A stretch of DNA of 13,398 bases from Spirochaetaceae bacterium (GCA_031255655.1 JAIRSB010000024.1:1-13398); one strand, 5' to 3'. Numbered from the stretch's first letter, positions 1 through 6,983 are shown. The notes: generated by a model from the letters alone, not told the origin. Numbers and translations are program-made.

Positions 1-1
1 G

Positions 2-343
2 GCGGAAAAAATAGAAGCGGCGAAAAACGACGGGCGGAAAATAATCGCCGTCGGCACCACAACATTGCGAGCTTTAGAAGCCGCGTGGCACGGCGGCGCT
101 CTTAAGCGCGGCTGGCAGGATACGAATATATTCATCTATGGGGATTACCAGTTCAAAACGGCGGACGCGCTGTTTACCAATTTCCACACGCCGGAGTCTA
201 CGCTTCTTATGCTCGTCTGCGCCTTCGCCGCGCTGGAACGCGGCGAAGGCGCAGGCCGAAGGCTAATCATGGAAGCATACCGCGAAGCCTTGCGCCAAAA
301 CTACAATTTTTTTAGCTACGGCGACGCGATGCTGATACTGTAA
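2..343 (+). CDS. queA: S-adenosylmethionine:tRNA ribosyltransferase-isomerase, C-terminal part
   Basis: The last 113 residues of QueA are visible; the 5' part lies outside the window. QueA transfers and isomerises the ribosyl group of S-adenosylmethionine onto preQ1 at the wobble base of GUN-anticodon tRNAs, giving epoxyqueuosine in the cytoplasm. Family hallmarks seen in order are VGTTTLRALE, a TNIFIYGDYQFK block, the segment TNFHTPESTLLMLVCAF, and the C-terminal FFSYGDAMLI that ends nearly all QueA proteins. The open frame continues to base 2 with no start, so it is a true partial gene and not a short ORF beginning at 65. Its TAA at 341-343 touches the stop of the convergent peptidase gene with no intergenic base, and I see no terminator hairpin between them. 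Identification is secure because the C-terminal motif is diagnostic. Confidence 0.96.
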   Translation, partial: AEKIEAAKNDGRKIIAVGTTTLRALEAAWHGGALKRGWQDTNIFIYGDYQFKTADALFTNFHTPESTLLMLVCAFAALERGEGAGRRLIMEAYREALRQNYNFFSYGDAMLIL

Positions 344-2086
344 CTACCTGACGATTATATATAATTCCACATTGGGATCCGCAGGTTTAGCCAGCTTTAT
401 CGAAATATCGCCGGTAACACCTTGCCAGCCACTACTGGATAACAACAGCACAGAGCGCGACTCCAGCGTGTGTTTGCCGCTCAAATCCCAAATAACCGGC
501 CCCGTGGATTTCTCTCTACTAGTGAGGCTGCTTTCTTTCTTGACACTAAATAAATCAAAGCCTGTGAATTCATATTCATCGGTCTTCACAGTGTTGTTGA
601 AGGAGAGAACGCCGGACGGTCTGCTTACGCTTGCGTCTCCTTCCTCGGGCTGATTAAACAGTAAGGCTTCGCCATAGCGGCTTAACGCGGCGGATAAACT
701 ATTTATCTCGTCTTTACGCGGGTTCACATCGCTATTTAGCGCTTCATCAATAGAAGCTATGTCAATCTCATCGTTGAACATTATCCGTTTAACAAGCCCC
801 ACGCCGCCGAAATTTCGGACAAGGTAGGCGCCCAGCGCGTAAGCTGCCGCGTAAGAAGTGTACACGTCGCTTCCGCTACTCCATACCGTTGGGTCGGCGA
901 AATATTTATCCAAAAATCTCGGTATGCGGTTTTCTATAGGATGTCCATCCTTAGTCGCCTCTATCCCGATGAATGGGTCTATCAGATCCTCCGCGAGCAT
1001 AGAAAGCATTTCGTTGTACCATATACCTGAATTTTTGCCTTTGGTCATAAATTTTTGATTGTAGTGTATCATGTGCTGAAACTCATGCGCCAGCGTTGAA
1101 TACATACCCGCCGGCGACAAGCTGGTAAAATGGGCGTCAATATAAAATATTTCCGCTTTGTTGCTGTTTGTAATTTCTTGCTCATCCCCGGGCCAAAAGT
1201 AGCCGAAGACACCGCCGTTTTGACCCTTGAAAAAATCGCCGAATATATCATAAACAAAAATTTGCACTTTGGGGTCGCCGTCAACGCCGCCATGAGGGGC
1301 GGAGCTATCGGGTCCCCCGCCGTATTCATAACCAAAAACGGCTGTTTCCTTTTCGTAGATGATATCAAATTTTTCCGCTAGCTCTTTTGCATCGCTTGCT
1401 GTTATAGTATTGTCTTTTTTGTCTCCATCACTGTAATTTGTATCTGCCACCCATATATTGCAGTGGTCGCGCGTGGCGCGAAGAGTTGCCGGAATCATCG
1501 TGAATTTACGTCCTGTCGCGTCCTGCGTCCAGAATCCTCTTGTGTCGCTGACTTGATAATTCGGCGGTGCAACGGACGTGTTGCGCGCGGCCGAGCGCAT
1601 ATTTAAGTCGGAATTTAAGCCGGGATTGAAATCATAGCGGATGATTGTTTCTCCGGACGACCCGGTGTATATGCCGGATACAGGGGCGTTTTCGTCAAAG
1701 GGCAGCGGTGCCGAAGTTACACTCACGGTATTTCTCCATGTTCCCGCCGGGTACTCCTCCAAAGTCGCCGCGTTCAAAACATCGCCGGAGTTTTTGTGCG
1801 GAACCCTCGCGCTGCCTTTGTTTACTTTTACAAGATATACGCTGTGATTATTCAAACCGGCGAGATTTATAAGTTTTTCTTCTCCGGAAAAATCTATTTT
1901 TTCCACCGGGGTACTATATGGGCTTTTTGAAGAGGGAGGGGAAATCTTCAGAGCCTTATTGTCGATTAACGGCGGTGAGGATCCATTTGGCTCAGATGTC
2001 GAGTTTTCCTTATGCGATAACTCAAGTTCGCAGGAGAAAAATATCATCAAAACCAGAAACAAAAATGAAAAATTCGTGAGTTTCAT
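344..2086 (-). CDS. M30-type (hyicolysin-like) zinc metallopeptidase, predicted lipoprotein
   Basis: This 580-residue protein is probably a secreted, lipid-anchored protease. I chose ATG 2086 over the in-frame ATG at 2092 because an AGAGAGG Shine-Dalgarno (2094-2100) lies 7 nt before 2086 but only 1 nt before 2092. The N-terminus has a hydrophobic signal (FSFLFLVLMIFFSC) ending in a spirochaete-style lipobox with Cys19. A Ser/Pro-rich linker follows to about residue 65, then a beta-rich domain. The catalytic HEFQH lies at residues 334-338 (His and Glu ligand/base), and WYNEMLSMLAEDL about 20 residues later offers the third, glutamate, zinc ligand. This arrangement is typical of family M30. 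The ending has no obvious anchor. It is the last gene of the leftward cysK group but probably has its own promoter (2110-2138). Substrate is unknown; surface or periplasmic protein breakdown is an inference. Confidence 0.85.
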   Translation of the reverse strand: MKLTNFSFLFLVLMIFFSCELELSHKENSTSEPNGSSPPLIDNKALKISPPSSKSPYSTPVEKIDFSGEEKLINLAGLNNHSVYLVKVNKGSARVPHKNSGDVLNAATLEEYPAGTWRNTVSVTSAPLPFDENAPVSGIYTGSSGETIIRYDFNPGLNSDLNMRSAARNTSVAPPNYQVSDTRGFWTQDATGRKFTMIPATLRATRDHCNIWVADTNYSDGDKKDNTITASDAKELAEKFDIIYEKETAVFGYEYGGGPDSSAPHGGVDGDPKVQIFVYDIFGDFFKGQNGGVFGYFWPGDEQEITNSNKAEIFYIDAHFTSLSPAGMYSTLAHEFQHMIHYNQKFMTKGKNSGIWYNEMLSMLAEDLIDPFIGIEATKDGHPIENRIPRFLDKYFADPTVWSSGSDVYTSYAAAYALGAYLVRNFGGVGLVKRIMFNDEIDIASIDEALNSDVNPRKDEINSLSAALSRYGEALLFNQPEEGDASVSRPSGVLSFNNTVKTDEYEFTGFDLFSVKKESSLTSREKSTGPVIWDLSGKHTLESRSVLLLSSSGWQGVTGDISIKLAKPADPNVELYIIVR

Positions 2087-2109
2087 AGTCATACCTCTCT
2101 ATAAGAAAC

Positions 2110-2138
2110 ACTATAACGATGGCACATCGAAGAAACAA
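2110..2138 (-). promoter_or_regulatory. Candidate promoter of the M30 peptidase gene
   Basis: On the minus strand a TATAGT -10 box (2110-2115, 5 of 6 consensus bases) lies 17 bp from a weak TTGTTT -35 box (2133-2138). The predicted start is near 2103, giving a very short leader with the AGAGAGG ribosome-binding site. It sits in the 96-bp gap after the methyltransferase stop, so the peptidase need not depend on cysK read-through. Confidence 0.35.
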
Positions 2139-2182
2139 GTCCTCCAAACGATCCGCAGTCTTTCAATCGGCGGTGGGGCAGG

Positions 2183-3436
2183 CTACCATGTGTATGTTTT
2201 CGAGGCGTGGTTTGTCTTTTCGCCGCGCTTGCTTTGCAAGCGCGGCGGTGGGGTTTCTTTTTCCTGTTTGCGCGAATCGTACTCATAAAAATATGTTTCC
2301 AGCGCGCCCGATGTGATTTTTTTGACGCGGCTGGCGCTTGAGCCGAAAAACGATTCAAATCCGGCGTGCGCGCTCAACACGTTAATTTTCCATGACGGAA
2401 AGTTAGTTTTCAAAATGGCCATGCTGCGGTATAAGTCTTCCGCGCCTTCTTTATCGAGCAGGCGCGTCCCATACGGCGGGTTTGTGATGATGAAGCCTTC
2501 ACACGCCGGAGCTTTCGCTTCTTCCATTTTTCGCCACCACAATTTTGGGGAGCAAGCAGGACGTCCGGCGCCGGGTTTGATGCTTTCTATCATATTTACA
2601 ACACGCGCAAGGTTTGCCTTAGCCGTTTCAACTGCCGGAGAATCGCTGTCGCTGCCGTATATCATAACTGTTTTTGAAAGGTCAATGCGTTCAATCAGCG
2701 CGGTGCGGGCTTCGTTTTCGGTTTTTTCGCTGGCAAAGGCAAGGGAAGATATGGCGAAACGCCGCCCTAATCCCGGGGCGGCATCCCATGCGTACAGGGC
2801 AGCTTCCAGAGCTATCGTCCCGGAGCCGCAAAACGGGTCATACAGCGGATATTTCCTTCGCCAGAGCGACTGCAAAATCAGGGCGGCTGCCGTGCTTTCG
2901 CGCAGCGGGGCAGTTCCGCCTTCCACGCGGTAGCCGCGCTTAAAAAGAGGTTTGCCGCAGAGATCCAACAGTATTTGCGCCTTGTCTTTTTCTATGTACA
3001 CGCGAAGTTCGGCGGCGGGACCGCTGTCCGGCAGTCTGGTCTGGCCGTACTTGCCGCAAAGCCGGCCTGCCGCCGCTTTGTGCACCATTGCTTGGATTGT
3101 GGTTTCCGCCGCCAGCCGCGAGCGGTTTGAGCGAACCTTGCCTACGACAAGACCCATGCCTTTCGGGATGTAATCTTCCCACGCCGCGGCGCGTGTTCCT
3201 TCAAATAGTTCGTCAAAGTCCGCGGCGGGGAAAACTGCCGTTTCAAGCAGCAGTCTGTCAACGGCGCGCAGGGAAAGCAGAGCGTAGTATATTCCGGCCA
3301 AGTCGGTCTCGAAGCGGACCTTGCCAAAGCCGGAGCCTGTTATCCGAAAATCACTTTCGCAGTGTTCCGCGAGTTTGCGTATTTCATTTGATACAAGTTT
3401 TTCCAGTCCGCCGGAACAGAGCGCTACCGCTGTCAT
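2183..3436 (-). CDS. THUMP-domain class I SAM-dependent RNA methyltransferase (RlmL/UPF0020 family)
   Basis: A 417-residue cytoplasmic methyltransferase expected to modify a guanosine (N2-methyl) in rRNA or tRNA. Residues 1 to about 60 are the N-terminal ferredoxin-like part (CSGGLEKLVSNEI), and the THUMP region extends to about 155 (VYIEKDKAQILLDLCG). PLFKRGYR and the LRESTAAALILQS block then lead into the Rossmann methyltransferase domain. The SAM-binding motif I is DPFCGSGTIALEAAL from residue 200, and the catalytic motif IV is TNPPYG at 318-323. Length and order match the single-domain relatives of E. coli RlmL. After YEYDSRK (about 389) a 28-residue Pro/Lys-rich tail is encoded over a perfect hairpin and is probably not part of the fold. 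The start at 3436 has no strong Shine-Dalgarno; it lies 45 bp after the cysK stop, suggesting co-transcription. The exact target base cannot be assigned. Confidence 0.88.
   Translation of the reverse strand: MTAVALCSGGLEKLVSNEIRKLAEHCESDFRITGSGFGKVRFETDLAGIYYALLSLRAVDRLLLETAVFPAADFDELFEGTRAAAWEDYIPKGMGLVVGKVRSNRSRLAAETTIQAMVHKAAAGRLCGKYGQTRLPDSGPAAELRVYIEKDKAQILLDLCGKPLFKRGYRVEGGTAPLRESTAAALILQSLWRRKYPLYDPFCGSGTIALEAALYAWDAAPGLGRRFAISSLAFASEKTENEARTALIERIDLSKTVMIYGSDSDSPAVETAKANLARVVNMIESIKPGAGRPACSPKLWWRKMEEAKAPACEGFIITNPPYGTRLLDKEGAEDLYRSMAILKTNFPSWKINVLSAHAGFESFFGSSASRVKKITSGALETYFYEYDSRKQEKETPPPRLQSKRGEKTNHASKTYTW
2221..2247. repeat. Perfect 12-bp inverted repeat inside the methyltransferase tail
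   Basis: Arms CGCCGCGCTTGC and GCAAGCGCGGCG are perfectly complementary around a TTT loop. The hairpin is translated as part of the low-complexity C-terminal tail and ends 35 bp before the stop codon. On the gene's own strand no T-run follows, so it is not a canonical terminator. On the plus strand a T-rich stretch follows, but there is no plus-strand gene upstream to terminate. Confidence 0.85.
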
Positions 3437-3481
3437 GCGTCAAGTCTATCAGCGGCGCGCTTTTTTTGAAAGCCTTTTAGT

Positions 3482-4405
3482 CTAGCTTTCCTCCCAAAGC
3501 CATGTTGAAAGATAACGCTCGCCTGTATCGGGGAGTATGGCAACTATCACTTTTCCGGCGCTTTCCGGGCGTTTCGCCACGGTAAGGGCTGCTTCCAGCG
3601 CGGCGCCGGATGAAATTCCGGTAAACAGGCCTTCCTCTTTGGCCGCCCGCCGCGCGGCATAGGCCGCTTTCGTGTCATCGGTCTCGTATATCTCGTCAAC
3701 GACAGTTCTATCGAAGACGCTGGGGATAAAACCCGCGCCGATTCCCTGAATTTTGTGCGGGCCGGGAGCGCCGCCTGACAGCACGGGAGAACTTGCGGGT
3801 TCAACCGCGATTACTTTAATGGACGGTTTCTTGGATTTTAGGTATTTGCCGGCTCCGGTAATCGTTCCGCCTGTGCCTACACCTCCCACAAGAATATCGA
3901 CCGCGCCTTCGGTGTCTTCCCAAATTTCAGGGCCGGTTGTCTTTTCGTGGATTTCGGGGTTCGCGGGGTTGTCAAATTGCTGCGGTATAAAAGAGTTAGG
4001 CGTTGACGCGGCTATTTCCTCCGCCTTGGCGATGGCGCCCTTCATCCCTTTCGCGCCTTCCGTAAGTTCGAGTTTAGCGCCCAAAGCTTTTAGGAGTTTG
4101 CGGCGTTCTATGCTCATGGTTTCGGGCATGGTCAATATCAGTTTGTAGCCTTTTACGGCGGCGATGAAAGCAAATCCGATGCCTGTGTTGCCGCTTGTGG
4201 GCTCTATAATCGTGCTTTCTTTTGTTAGGCGTCCGTCTTTTTCCGCCGCTTCAATCATCGCTTTCGCTATGCGGTCTTTTACGCTGTGTAATGGATTAAA
4301 ATACTCCAGTTTGGCATACACTACCGCGCCCCCGTCATTCATCTTGTTTATCTTGACCATCGGGGTTTTTCCTATCAGATCCGTGATTTTCTCAACTTTT
4401 GCCAT
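3482..4405 (-). CDS. cysK: Cysteine synthase A (O-acetylserine sulfhydrylase)
   Basis: A 307-residue PLP enzyme that makes cysteine from O-acetylserine and sulfide in the cytoplasm. The start at 4405 has an AGGAG ribosome-binding site 7 nt upstream; the longer frame to 4429 adds eight unconserved residues and is rejected. Visible motifs are the N-terminal DLIGKTPMVKIN, the PLP-binding SVKDRIA with the Schiff-base Lys43, the substrate loop TSGNTG (70-75), the phosphate-binding GVGTGGT (175-181), SSG at 265-267 near the PLP ring nitrogen, and the C-terminal GERYLST. HSVKDRI is a small variant of the usual GSVKDRI. Length matches CysK and there is no CBS regulatory domain. A strong promoter with a palindrome over its -10 box lies upstream, fitting sulfur- or cysteine-responsive control. 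CysM specificity cannot be fully excluded. Confidence 0.95.
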   Translation of the reverse strand: MAKVEKITDLIGKTPMVKINKMNDGGAVVYAKLEYFNPLHSVKDRIAKAMIEAAEKDGRLTKESTIIEPTSGNTGIGFAFIAAVKGYKLILTMPETMSIERRKLLKALGAKLELTEGAKGMKGAIAKAEEIAASTPNSFIPQQFDNPANPEIHEKTTGPEIWEDTEGAVDILVGGVGTGGTITGAGKYLKSKKPSIKVIAVEPASSPVLSGGAPGPHKIQGIGAGFIPSVFDRTVVDEIYETDDTKAAYAARRAAKEEGLFTGISSGAALEAALTVAKRPESAGKVIVAILPDTGERYLSTWLWEES

Positions 4406-4428
4406 AAAATTCTCCTTGAAACAAAACA

Positions 4429-4443
4429 ACCGGAATGTCCGGT
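4429..4443 (-). other. Small hairpin in the cysK 5' leader
   Basis: ACCGGA and TCCGGT form a perfect 6-bp stem around a 3-nt loop, in the transcribed leader about 24 nt ahead of the cysK start codon and just upstream of its Shine-Dalgarno. It may shape access to the ribosome-binding site, but no known riboswitch fold is apparent in this roughly 85-nt leader. Confidence 0.45.
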
Positions 4444-4488
4444 GTTATGACGCCGCGCATTCCGTTTAGATGTACTGACCGCTGCCAG

Positions 4489-4526
4489 ATATTCCTAGTA
4501 ATACTAGGTATATTATTTTATGTCAA
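4489..4526 (-). promoter_or_regulatory. cysK promoter with palindromic operator over the -10 box
   Basis: On the minus strand a perfect TTGACA -35 box (plus 4521-4526) is followed after exactly 17 bp by a TATTAC -10 box (plus 4498-4503). The -10 lies inside an inverted repeat spanning 4489-4513: core CCTAGT-AAT-ACTAGG, flanked by one mismatched T:T pair and then ATAT on both sides, giving 10 of 11 matched pairs per arm. The predicted start is near 4491, about 85 nt before the cysK ATG. A symmetric site on the -10 box is the classic position for a repressor. The outer ATA/TAT and inner symmetric core resemble the style of Rrf2-family (IscR/CymR) operators, which control cysteine genes in other bacteria. 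That family assignment is inference. Confidence 0.75.
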
Positions 4527-4528
4527 GT

Positions 4529-4541
4529 ACGCTGTCAGCGT
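4529..4541. promoter_or_regulatory. Second palindrome upstream of the cysK -35 box
   Basis: ACGCTG-T-CAGCGT is a perfect 6+6 palindrome with a single central base, beginning 3 bp upstream of the cysK -35 box. It differs in sequence from the operator on the -10 box. The position would suit an activator, but chance occurrence is possible and there is no direct evidence of function. Confidence 0.35.
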
Positions 4542-4606
4542 GATGTGGAAACGCTCACCGGCTCATGCCGTTTCGACGCGCATGGTAAATTTTGCGCGTC
4601 CTTACT

Positions 4607-4635
4607 TTGAACATAACATTTTGCTTTGCTATCCT
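4607..4635 (+). promoter_or_regulatory. Possible relic promoter of the glycosyltransferase pseudogene
   Basis: TTGAAC (4607-4612) and TATCCT (4630-4635) are 17 bp apart, each matching 4 of 6 consensus bases, immediately before the ATG at 4645. The predicted start would leave almost no leader, and no Shine-Dalgarno is seen. Weak evidence. Confidence 0.2.
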
Positions 4636-4644
4636 GTTACCATT

Positions 4645-4889
4645 ATGAGCGAGCCTGAAATTTCCATGATTATACCGGTATATGGCGTCGAACCGTATAT
4701 TCGCCGCTGTCTGGACAGCATGCTCACGCAGACTTTTCCTGATTTTGAATGTATTTTGGTCGACGACGCCTCCCCCAATAATTGTCCTGCGATACGCTGC
4801 AAATACTGCACAACGAGGCTGTGAGCAGCAACGCGGACATGGTGTACTATGATTTTTACAAAGACAGCGACGGCGGCGGGCAGGAATAA
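4645..4889 (+). pseudogene. Family-2 glycosyltransferase remnant with internal deletion
   Basis: The first frame (4645 to about 4794) encodes a typical GT2 N-terminus: ISMIIPVYGVEPYIRRCLDS, then QTFPDFECILVDDASPNNCPAI, where the VDD aspartates bind the nucleotide sugar. It then runs into nonsense and stops at 4824. From about 4791, in another frame, the DNA encodes DTLQILHNEAVSSNADMVYY and DFYKDSDGG before a stop at 4887-4889. This is the segment that in intact GT2 enzymes follows the DXD-containing strand (compare the usual L..LY..A...ADIV..DYY pattern). About 50-60 residues, including the metal-binding DXD region, and everything after roughly residue 130 are therefore missing. Such enzymes usually build surface polysaccharide. 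The gene is isolated, with no other polysaccharide genes nearby, and is surely inactive. Confidence 0.8.
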
Positions 4890-4891
4890 TT

Positions 4892-4920
4892 GCCGCGCCG
4901 TCTCAGCCCACGGCTGCGGC
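4892..4920 (-). terminator. Candidate terminator after the DUF362 gene
   Basis: On the minus strand GCCGCAGCCGT pairs with ACGGCGCGGC (10 bp with one bulged A) around an 8-nt loop, 12 bp after the DUF362 stop codon. The following AATTATT is only a weak U-tract. It lies between converging transcripts and could act as a hairpin terminator or 3'-end stabiliser. Confidence 0.4.
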
Positions 4921-4932
4921 GGGGCGGGCGGG

Positions 4933-6045
4933 CTATTTTACCGTGATAAGCGTGTACTGGCCGGATCCGAGACCGATTTTCTCGGCATGGGTTATTTGGT
5001 AAATGCCGTTTGTCGACGGGTGGACATCCATAAAATGGTCGCCGTGTGTTCTCTCACATTCAGCAAGTGCGCTAGAGGCTATCACGGGAGCGGCGTTGGC
5101 GGCATCAAGACAGGCCTTGTCCAGAGCCACCGGGTCGAAACTAGCAAACATACCGATGTCAGGAATTATAGCCGCGTCATTCTCGCCGTGGCAGTCGCAG
5201 TAAGGCGACACCTGATTTATGATGCTGACATGAAAATTAGGACGCCCCTCCAGTACGGCTTTCGCGTACTCCGCCATTTTGCAATTCAATTTTACACTGC
5301 CGGAATCGGTGCGGTTCGCAATCGCATGATAAGTGCAGACGCCGATACAGCGCCCGCAGCCAACGCATTTTTCATGGTCTATACGCGCTTTCTTGTCCGC
5401 CCCGTAGGATATGGCGCCGTGGGCGCAAACCTTGTTGCACTGCTTACAGCTAACGCATTTTTTATCAGATACTTCCGGTTTTCCGTCATTGTGCATCTGC
5501 ATCTTTCCGGCACGGCTGCCTGAACCCATACCGATATTCTTGATGGCCCCGCCGAAACTGGCGATTTCGTGCCCTTTGAAGTGATTTAAGGAGATTAGAA
5601 TGTCCGCGTCCATAATCGCCCGGCCTATAAGCGCCGTTTTACAGTATTCGCCGCCGGCTACCGGAACTTCCACATCGTCTGTCCCTTTAAGTCCATCCGC
5701 GATTATGTTTTGCACTCCGGTCGAAAACGGAGTGTAGCCGTTTTCAAAGGCGGCGTCCATGTGCGCTAAGGCGTTGTTGCGCTTTCCTGTATACAAAGTT
5801 GCGCAGTCGGTCAGAAATGGGCGGCCGCCCCTGCGTTTGATATGGTCTGCCACCACTTTCGAGAAGTTCGGACGCAAAAACGCCAGATTGCCCGGTTCGC
5901 CGAAATGAATCTTTATTGCCGTGTATTTGTTTTCAAATTCAATCCCGTCTATTCCGGCTTCAGTGATAAGCCGTTCCAGCTTTTTCAAAAGGCCGTCGCC
6001 GATTTTGCAGCGCATATTCGTAAAATATACTTTTGCTTTTTCCAT
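4933..6045 (-). CDS. DUF362-domain protein with two 4Fe-4S ferredoxin clusters
   Basis: A 370-residue predicted cytoplasmic iron-sulfur protein of the DUF362 family, whose biochemical role is not established. The start at 6045 (MEKAKVYFTN) is preceded by AAGGA with a 10-nt gap; the frame open to 6108 adds 21 unconserved residues. The N-terminal DUF362 region has the conserved IKIHFGEPGN (45-54), FLTDCATLYTG (77-87), and ISLNHFKGHEIASFGGAIKNIGMG (151-174, written here as one conserved block). A bacterial ferredoxin insert follows with CVSCKQCNKVC (Cys197, 200, 203, 207) and CVGCGRCIGVC (Cys227, 230, 233, 237), the two classical CxxCxxCxxxC motifs. The C-terminal part carries PYCDCHGEND and the DPVALDKACLDAAN block seen in the family. 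It follows the HAD gene by 87 bp on the same strand. Electron transfer or metal handling is a reasonable guess, not shown. Confidence 0.88.
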   Translation of the reverse strand: MEKAKVYFTNMRCKIGDGLLKKLERLITEAGIDGIEFENKYTAIKIHFGEPGNLAFLRPNFSKVVADHIKRRGGRPFLTDCATLYTGKRNNALAHMDAAFENGYTPFSTGVQNIIADGLKGTDDVEVPVAGGEYCKTALIGRAIMDADILISLNHFKGHEIASFGGAIKNIGMGSGSRAGKMQMHNDGKPEVSDKKCVSCKQCNKVCAHGAISYGADKKARIDHEKCVGCGRCIGVCTYHAIANRTDSGSVKLNCKMAEYAKAVLEGRPNFHVSIINQVSPYCDCHGENDAAIIPDIGMFASFDPVALDKACLDAANAAPVIASSALAECERTHGDHFMDVHPSTNGIYQITHAEKIGLGSGQYTLITVK

Positions 6046-6075
6046 TTTAGTTAAATCCTTATAAATATTTTGATT

Positions 6076-6127
6076 GGAATGCCGAAAACCTGACAGTCTA
6101 CGGCACATTCCGCGAACCTACGGTTCG
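6076..6127 (-). repeat. Two nested inverted repeats between the HAD and DUF362 genes
   Basis: The 87-bp gap contains CGAACC-TAC-GGTTCG (6113-6127), a perfect 6-bp stem. Adjoining it is a longer imperfect stem made of GGAATGCCG (6076-6084) and CGGCACATTCC (6101-6111), 9 pairs with a 2-nt bulge. Together they could fold into two stacked hairpins in the leftward transcript. No U-run follows either, so a processing or stability element is likelier than a terminator. Confidence 0.5.
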
Positions 6128-6132
6128 ATTCA

Positions 6133-6969
6133 TCAGATAAGCCTGTATTTTTTAAATGCTTTTTCTATGCCTCCGCCGCGCACCGAAGCGGTTACATCTC
6201 CGGCGATTTTCTTCAAATCCTCCGCCGCGTTTCCCATCGCTATCCCCATCCCCGCATATTCAATCATGGTGCGGTCATTGTCGCTGTCGCCAAACGCGAT
6301 TACATCCTCGCGCCTAAGCCCGTGGTATTCGACAACTTTCTCCGCAGCCGCCCCTTTGTGCACACCGGGCGGGCCCATCTCGCCGCCGCACATTCCGGGC
6401 AATGGGATTGAAAGCCGGAACATCTCAAACTTTTCACCGAACACGCGGCTTACTTCCTCGAATGTAACACCGCCCGATTCCCAGAAAACCAGATTCCGTA
6501 TGTCCATGCGGTCTCTGCCACCACTGCTGTTCCATACGCAGTCTTTGAATATTTGCCGCATGAATATGGTTTCGACCAAACGCGCAATTGTCCATGATTT
6601 TCCGGCGTAACGATTTGAAAAATACGATTTTAGGTGCGGGCCGGCGATCTGTCCGTCGCTAAGTTCCAGCGTGTAGGCCGTTTTACGTGCGTCAAAGTAG
6701 TCGATGATTTCACAGAGCGCGTCCGGTCCTATGGCGGCTTGGAACAGCAGTTTTCCCGCGCCAGTTTCGACGTAAGCCCCGCCGGAACTTATCACCCCGT
6801 CAAAACCTATTTTGAGTATGGAACGGCGTATCTGCGAACGCGTTCTTCCAGTACATATATATAGAAGATGTCCATTCCTGCGCGCCGCGCGGCAGGCGCG
6901 TTTGGCGGAAGGCGGCACATAGTTGATATCCGATAGTGTGCCGTCAATGTCTAAAAAGATAATTTTCAT
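6133..6969 (-). CDS. Cof-type HAD-superfamily hydrolase (class IIB)
   Basis: A 278-residue cytoplasmic phosphatase of the HAD superfamily, Cof subfamily, which typically acts on sugar phosphates or cofactor precursors such as flavin phosphates; the substrate cannot be read from sequence. Motif I is FLDIDGTLSD with the nucleophile Asp7 and acid/base Asp9. Motif II is the Thr40 in CTGR, motif III the Lys205 in VHKG, and motif IV GDSDND (227-232), which binds magnesium. The region between motifs II and III (about 75-195) is the C2B cap expected for this class. The C-terminal IEKAFKKYRLI matches the usual Cof ending. The start at 6969 has AAGGGA about 8 nt upstream. All catalytic residues are present, so it should be active. 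It lies between glnS and the DUF362 gene on the same strand. Confidence 0.9.
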   Translation of the reverse strand: MKIIFLDIDGTLSDINYVPPSAKRACRAARRNGHLLYICTGRTRSQIRRSILKIGFDGVISSGGAYVETGAGKLLFQAAIGPDALCEIIDYFDARKTAYTLELSDGQIAGPHLKSYFSNRYAGKSWTIARLVETIFMRQIFKDCVWNSSGGRDRMDIRNLVFWESGGVTFEEVSRVFGEKFEMFRLSIPLPGMCGGEMGPPGVHKGAAAEKVVEYHGLRREDVIAFGDSDNDRTMIEYAGMGIAMGNAAEDLKKIAGDVTASVRGGGIEKAFKKYRLI

Positions 6970-6983
6970 ACAAAATTTCCCTT

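Noticed and set aside
2221..2260. Methyltransferase hairpin as an intrinsic terminator
   Set aside because: On the coding strand no T-run follows, and it lies inside the reading frame before the stop codon.
4575..4600. GACGCGC and GCGCGTC inverted repeat with 12-nt centre upstream of the glycosyltransferase relic
   Set aside because: Short arms, a long centre and no adjacent functional gene; indistinguishable from chance in GC-rich DNA.
4849..5523. Plus-strand open frame of 224 codons opposite the DUF362 gene
   Set aside because: It overlaps the strongly conserved 4Fe-4S coding region on the other strand and has no recognisable motif; only its very first part touches the glycosyltransferase relic, and in a different frame from it.
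6117..6133. tRNA-like T-loop sequence (GGTTCGATTC)
   Set aside because: The bases around it do not form a 5-bp T-stem, and no acceptor or anticodon arm can be built nearby on either strand.
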